Source: Hygrocybe punicea
Lineage: Eukaryota; Basidiomycota; Agaricomycetes; Agaricales; Hygrophoraceae
Assembly (NCBI GenBank): GCA_963556145.1
Contig: OY744470.1
Location: forward strand, 1,364,001-1,428,000
Length of the DNA: 64,000 nucleotides
Direction of reading: 5' to 3'
In this document: positions 58,854 through 64,000 of the stretch, one piece after another
Layout: each line of letters begins with the position of its first letter
How positions within the stretch are numbered: the first letter of the stretch is position 1
Translations under genes and position numbers: made by a program
Notes under the pieces: generated by a model
What the model saw: the letters and a program-made list of their open reading frames with translations, nothing else
What the model was told of the DNA's origin: nothing
Database searches by the model: none

Positions 58854-61225
58854 TTAAGATTGAGCATATATAAACAGTACAGCATTATTACCATTACATG
58901 ACAATAAATTAATATTTGAAAAGTCATCTATATCACCTTCATTAATACAAATTGATCTGGTTGATATACCATCATGAAACCATACCATACTGTTGATGAA
59001 TATGCGGGCAGTAAAATGTGCATCACCAAAGTACACAATTCCTCTCAATGTGTAAGCAGTGGATATGTCATCAATTGACAAGTTTATAACTTGACTAATT
59101 ATTAAATTCTCAATAGAGTCAACTGTAAACATGATTAGAGGTGAAATTTTGTTAAATGCAATAAATTTAGTAATCTCTCCCCAACACAATTGACATTTGT
59201 GCCGTTGTCTATTAACTATGATTTGAGCAAGACATGTTGAGATTGTTCCAGAAAATGAATATGAACAATGAAAGATGGCGTCACATCTATCATTTTCCAG
59301 AATGGTTATGTTTTCACAATTGATACATTTAAGACAAGTTGAAGTCATTGGTTCATTTGCTTTCATTATATAATGGGCCAAATCACTTATGGCAATGCCA
59401 ACTTGACCATAAGGAAATATTTCGGGTTTATCTTGATGCAATAAATGTCTGATTGTATTTCTAACTGTTTCTAAATCTGTTGTGTGATTCTTGGATCGTT
59501 TGAATCCTAAGCTCAAAATCTTTAATATTTCATTGATGCTATTGAATCTTTTTTTCCAACTTGATGGATCTTCATTCCATATTGCTAGTAATATTGTAAA
59601 GAGTGAATCATAAGCACAGCTCCAATCTTCCGCATCCCATATAAACCCTTTTGGTTCATTTAATTCAATAGTACTTGTTTTTTGTCTTTTTTTCACTATG
59701 GAAGATGAACTTACAAGTTCTAATTTTTGTTTTTTATTTTGCAATACATTGGCTGTGGAATTTTTATGAGCAACAGTGACTGGAACAGTTCCTTTTGCAG
59801 AAACAAATTTGAGGTTTCTGAAATCCGCCTTTTGATGTTTGTTCATAGGTTTAATTAATTGCCATGGAGAGGGTTGTGCTGTGTATTGGTTTAGTTGCTC
59901 TGTGGCTTTCCATGCGATAGCATGATGAATGTTTTTTGGAACATATGACTTTTCTTTCCATTTTCTAAATTGATCAATAATAGAATTTCGCTGATCTCCC
60001 TTGACATGTTCTGATAAGAGTCCTTGATATTTCAATTTGGTAATCTCATCAAGCAGTTCCAATTCTCTGAATTCTTGCCGGAGATATCCAGAAGCACCCC
60101 CAGTAATTACTTTAGGATCAAAGCCTTGCATGATGATAGTTCCTGCTGCAGAAGCACTTCTTGATAAGCAAGTATAATAGGATTGGTGGTTTCTACAACT
60201 ACTGAGGTCAACTACATTGTTAGGACGAGTACGTCCTTGACATGCATAATCAGTCATTGCAAAATTAGGTAGTACCAACACTTGTTCTCTTGACAAAGAT
60301 ATCACATCATCATTGGGTAATGAGCACATGGTGGAAGTGACATGTTTTGTAATTGGCACCACATTTTCAGGAAGTCCTTCTATGTTAATTTCTTTTGGAG
60401 GATTCAATAATCTGACAAATAAAGTGTCCAGTACAGTTTGTTGTTCTGGACCTATTGCACTCTGCCAACCCACAACCATGCCCTCTGCTCCTTTGGTAAT
60501 GCAGCACTCTGTTGCATCATTGTTCCTCAGCATCACTGGCATGCCTACACATAAGTCCAATCTTCCTGGTATATGATCAGAGGATGATGCATGTGGTTGG
60601 CTCCAAAGTAGCTTTTGGAGTGAAGGTTCCAATATCTTTGTGTGTCGAATAGGATCCAAAATTGTTGACATGTGATGAGATTTTCTTTTGCTATTGGAAC
60701 TAGTAGGATCATTCCATCTGTCTATGGAATAGAATGATGTTAATGGTCTCCTATTTTCAGCAGCAAAACGTTGAATACCAAGTTCATTGATTTTGTCTTT
60801 TTGTGCATTCAATGCAGTTACAACTGATACATTCCTGAATTTCTTTTGGGCTAATTTTAGATCATTTGGACCTTTTCCTGCGATGTGAGTACGAAGAAAT
60901 GCAATATCTTCTTGAGTACATGCTTTGTATCTCATGTTTTCCAACGCCTGTCTCAGTTGGACATCTTCTTTTGACTGATTGGTTTGTCTCATATTTTCAC
61001 GTAATATAACAACTGTTGTAATTTGATGCCAAAGAGCTTTGCCTATAGCAGCTTCCTGATTTGGTATAGTTTGACTGGAATTGATTTGGACACCAACAGT
61101 TCCAGAGTACAAAGGAGCACCACTCATAGCTGGTGGAAGTTGGCCAAAATCTCCTGCAAATATCATATTAATGCCACCAAAGGGTTCATCATAAACACCA
61201 CGTGCTTTTGCACACTGAGCACTGA
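58854..61225 (-). pseudogene. Helitron 3 C-terminal helicase fused to peptidase-like domain
   Basis: Reading from the frameshift at 61226-61230: FGGINMIFAGDFGQLPPAMS through TDYACQGRTRPNN to TIELNEPKGFIWDAEDWSCAYDSLFTI. The protein goes on to a Cys-pair finger (CLKCINCENITILENDRCDA), TLRGIVYFGDAHFTARIFIN and VWFHDGISTRS, and stops at 58856-58854. This shows helicase and peptidase-like domain in one uninterrupted frame, so the fusion is genuine and not produced by the lesions seen in Helitron 1. The candidate catalytic residues are Cys in WSCAYDS and His in AHFTARIF. Confidence 0.87.
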
Positions 61226-64000
61226 TTTTTATACATATCTCTGCAAGATAACATTGACACCTCATCAATAAAAATGTAATCCACACCATCAAGATTGGCA
61301 CATACTTGTGCAAGGGAACGAGATGATCCTCCCTGATTAATTCCAAGAATGGAGTGATATGTGGATCCATTTACAAGGGCAGCAGCACCACCGGTTGGTG
61401 CAAGAACCACAAATCGATGATTCTCATTGTGTTTACCAAAGAAACTAGTCAATGCCTTGATGACTTGTGATTTCCCTGTGCTTGCCATCCCACCAAGATA
61501 CATGCGTAGCTTATCAGAACTGTTAATCAAAGTAGAGTGATTCGCAATGATATGAAATGCTCTCTTTTGGTCAGTGTTCAACTTGTAATCATTGATAGTT
61601 ACATCAATAAGATGACGATCAGCTCTGTTTGCAGGAATAAACATATGGTTGATGTATGCTGCATCCACTATCTTGACATCATTATATTGAAAATTTCCCA
61701 ATTTATTTATGGTTGCTGTGTTTGTTGGTAAATTTTTATTTCTGTCATTAATGATTTCCTTTTTCTTTGCAAGGACTGCAGTTCTCCACAATTTTGCTGA
61801 TTGTACTACAGGTGGTTCTATAGGTATCAATGGTCCTATATCTGGGGTACCATCAATACAATCATCCAGCCACCCTGATCTTTTCAAAGTTCTTTCAGCT
61901 ATTAGCATTTGATCCTTCCTCTTTTGTCCTTTATGGCCAAGTTTCAGATGTATTTCTGTGTTATTATTGTCTTCACCAATATTATTGTTGAAGTCATCAC
62001 CATTAACAGCTAATTCAGCATTGTGCATGTCATCCAGTTCATCAAGATTGTTTGAAGTTACCCATGAATACCTTATATCTTCAGTATTATTCTTTCGACG
62101 TTTAGCAGAGAAATCATCTCTTGCATCTAGACACTCATATCGTAAACCAAAGTATTTCATGATCTCCAGCTCTCTTTTAGAAAACTCATGGTCTATAAAA
62201 GCATTATCCCATGTTTGTAATTTACATTTGAGTTCCTTGCCACTTCTCCATGGCTTGAAAAACATTAACATTGTACAACAATAATATTCTCGATCACCAT
62301 GGTCAGCCCTTGGCAAAGTGTTTGGAATAAAATTAGGAACTATGAAGGGATCATTCCCTTTCATTTTGGCATGGTGGGTAAGATATTGTGGATGATTGGG
62401 ATGTAAAGTATAATCATTTTCATTTTTTGTCAATTTATTAACATCAACTTCATTTGTTTTATCAGCTATTTCTGTGCCTGCATTTCTATTCAAACCATCA
62501 GGTTTTGAAATTTCATCTATCTCCATGAGTATATCATTATCAATGACATCAGACAAGTCGTCATCACTGGAGTCGTCAACATTAGTAGGTTCAGTGAAAG
62601 AGTCAGACAAATCATCACAGCCTAGATTGTCCAAAATATGGTTTTGCATGGGTTCTTTTCTGGCCCTTTTGGTTTTTGTTTTGGTGCGTCTTTTCTTTGG
62701 TTCTATAGTTGCAAGACGTATCCAGTCATACAGTGATACATTATCATACAAGGCTGGTCTGAACATATAATTATTTACTTTGGAAAGTCCAATGTATGCA
62801 CCATTATTCTTACCAATAACAACCTTTTGTGTATTATTTTGGTCTTCACATATATTAGCAATTTCTTCATCAGACCATGCACTGATAACCTCTTTAACAT
62901 AAGATCTCCAAAAGAATGGCACGGATTTATGACTGGTGTAGTGATCAGGATTTCCAAGGACATATAATGAAGCCATTGGAGCACCAATTTCCATTTTGGA
63001 GGTGAGTGAATTGACTATTTGTGTAAACAGCTTTCTGACTTTGTCTTTTCTTTTCAGGTCGCCACCAATCATTTCGGAATTCTTATCAAAAATACTTTTT
63101 ATCACTTCATAAATGCTATAGGTCTTCAAGGAGAATTTTGTAATATAATCTGTTATGTATGCAACTATGGCCTTTATAGCAGTACCTGATAATAAGCTGG
63201 TCACATCAGAATTGCATCGTAGCATATATGTAACTTCAGGTGTCACCGTGTTCATCCAAGGTTCACCATGCTTGAGGTTGAGAGCACCAGTGTTAGGTTC
63301 TACAAAAGTTTGTTGAAAGATATCACGGGGAAATCGTCGTTTACATTCACCTTTCGAATTAAGACAGTACGGCTTTTTTTTGCCATCATGCCTGTTATGT
63401 ACATTTAATCGCAATAAAAGATCATCTACAACATCTTGAAACCTTTGCCACCATGTTGATCTTTTGTTGTGATATTGACAATTCATGGAACAATTATATG
63501 ATGGTGGATCTGGCATGACATATGTTGGTGGTTGATATTCAGGTTTCGACATTGTCTGTTCCATTTTCTGTGATACCTCATCTTTAGAACCTGTCATGAA
63601 TTGTCCTACACACAAACTTTCCAAATATTCCACTAATCTTTTCTGAAAGTCAGAATTTTCACCCATAATTTTGTCACGTATTTCCTGAGGTGTAAGGCAT
63701 CCCTTTATCCACAACAGCATATGAAGATGTAAGGTAAGACGTCCTTGTTCCTCTACCGTTGCATAATAACCTGATGTGTTTCCATACAGGCCAGGATGAG
63801 ATTCATTTATTCCTAATATATGTTTGATGAACATTTCAGTAGTAAAGTGAAAAAAGCGGGCTCCAGCAACTGGATTGTTTGCAATTGATTTGTAACAATC
63901 CTGGGGTAGACGTAGTTTAGGATAAAACTTTTCTTTGTTGTCAGCATAATATAAGCATAGTGGGTGATTGATGTCTGCAGGTGCAAAAGTGATAAACCAA
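61226..64000 (-). pseudogene. Helitron 3 Rep and N-terminal helicase, 5' part outside
   Basis: This mirrors 54439-57213 of the + copy: HUH (LTLHLHMLLW), two-Tyr YITDYITKF, DREYYCCTMLMFFKPWRSG and Walker A GGMASTGKSQ, in the same order. It ends in the same five-base homopolymer frameshift (61226-61230). The Rep start and zinc-knuckle region lie beyond the window edge. Confidence 0.87.

Larger units (their letters stand above)
58785..64000 (-). mobile_element. Helitron 3 (-), 3' end at 58785, runs off the window
   Basis: This is a minus-strand Helitron. The 3' terminus lies at 58785 (CTAG) with a hairpin at 58816-58799 (GCCATGCAAAGCAATGGC) ten bases before it. From 59655 rightwards it mirrors the + copy: base p there equals base 118439 minus p here. 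Over about 5.2 kb of arm I find one amino-acid change (LLPEH versus LLSEH). The 870-bp tail 58785-59654 forms the spacer of this inverted repeat. Its 5' end is beyond 64000. Confidence 0.92.

Noticed and set aside
52250..64000. Two facing arms as LTRs or as a tandem duplication
   Set aside because: The arms are in opposite orientation and carry Rep-helicase genes with Helitron 3' ends, so LTR or direct-duplication models do not apply.

Overview
The window looks like nuclear DNA of a mushroom-forming basidiomycete (Agaricomycetes). Genes are split by many short introns (about 40-80 bp, GT...AG). Most recognisable coding sequence belongs to fungal transposons: Plavaka, Helitron, hAT, Copia and a short LTR element. 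The host-type genes that can be named are a MSS51-C-like protein, relics of a BCS1-type AAA ATPase and of a NACHT protein, and an ATP-grasp-like protein. Several others belong to families I know only as uncharacterised Agaricomycete proteins. I see no rRNA, tRNA or CRISPR array. This is a transposon-dense accessory region in which most genes are damaged.

Layout. 1-1.1 kb: 3' part of a MSS51-C-like gene (+). 1.8-6.2 kb: Plavaka transposase (+, one stop), facing a five-exon gene of unknown function (6.7-8.3 kb, -). 8.7-10.4 kb: the end of a Copia element and a 150-bp minisatellite. 10.7-15.1 kb: a divergent two-gene module (copy A). 15.4-17.3 kb: a NACHT relic and a possible small membrane protein. 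17.3-25.4 kb: Helitron 1 (Rep, Pif1-like helicase and cysteine-peptidase-like domain; broken). 25.8-26.3 kb: BCS1 relic. 27.9-31.3 kb: hAT transposase with four stops. 31.4-34.9 kb: two damaged genes of unknown function (-). 35.1-36.0 kb: a Helitron tail. 37.9-45.3 kb: module copy B, with one gene split by a 2.1-kb LTR element and the other by a 1.3-kb hAT-type element. 45.4-50.8 kb: ATP-grasp-like gene (-) and a gene of unknown function (+), separated by an 82-bp array that reverses orientation in the middle. 52.2-64 kb: two almost identical Helitrons facing each other as a giant inverted repeat.

Main conclusions. (1) The + Helitron stops at 58784 exactly where the facing Helitron's 3' terminus (CTAG) begins. 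The detached tail at 35095-35969 starts at the same internal nucleotide. Inverting 35970-58784 would rejoin an intact Helitron and give the other one a normal 3' flank, so a Helitron-linked inversion of about 22.8 kb is the simplest reading. (2) Module A/B is a recurrent, poorly described gene pair. Removing each transposon from copy B in silico restores both reading frames. (3) All twelve in-frame stops that I could place in otherwise readable genes are TGA or TAG, and none is TAA. This fits C-to-T decay, probably at CpG. (4) Three gene families each use a single intron phase throughout (0, 1 or 2).
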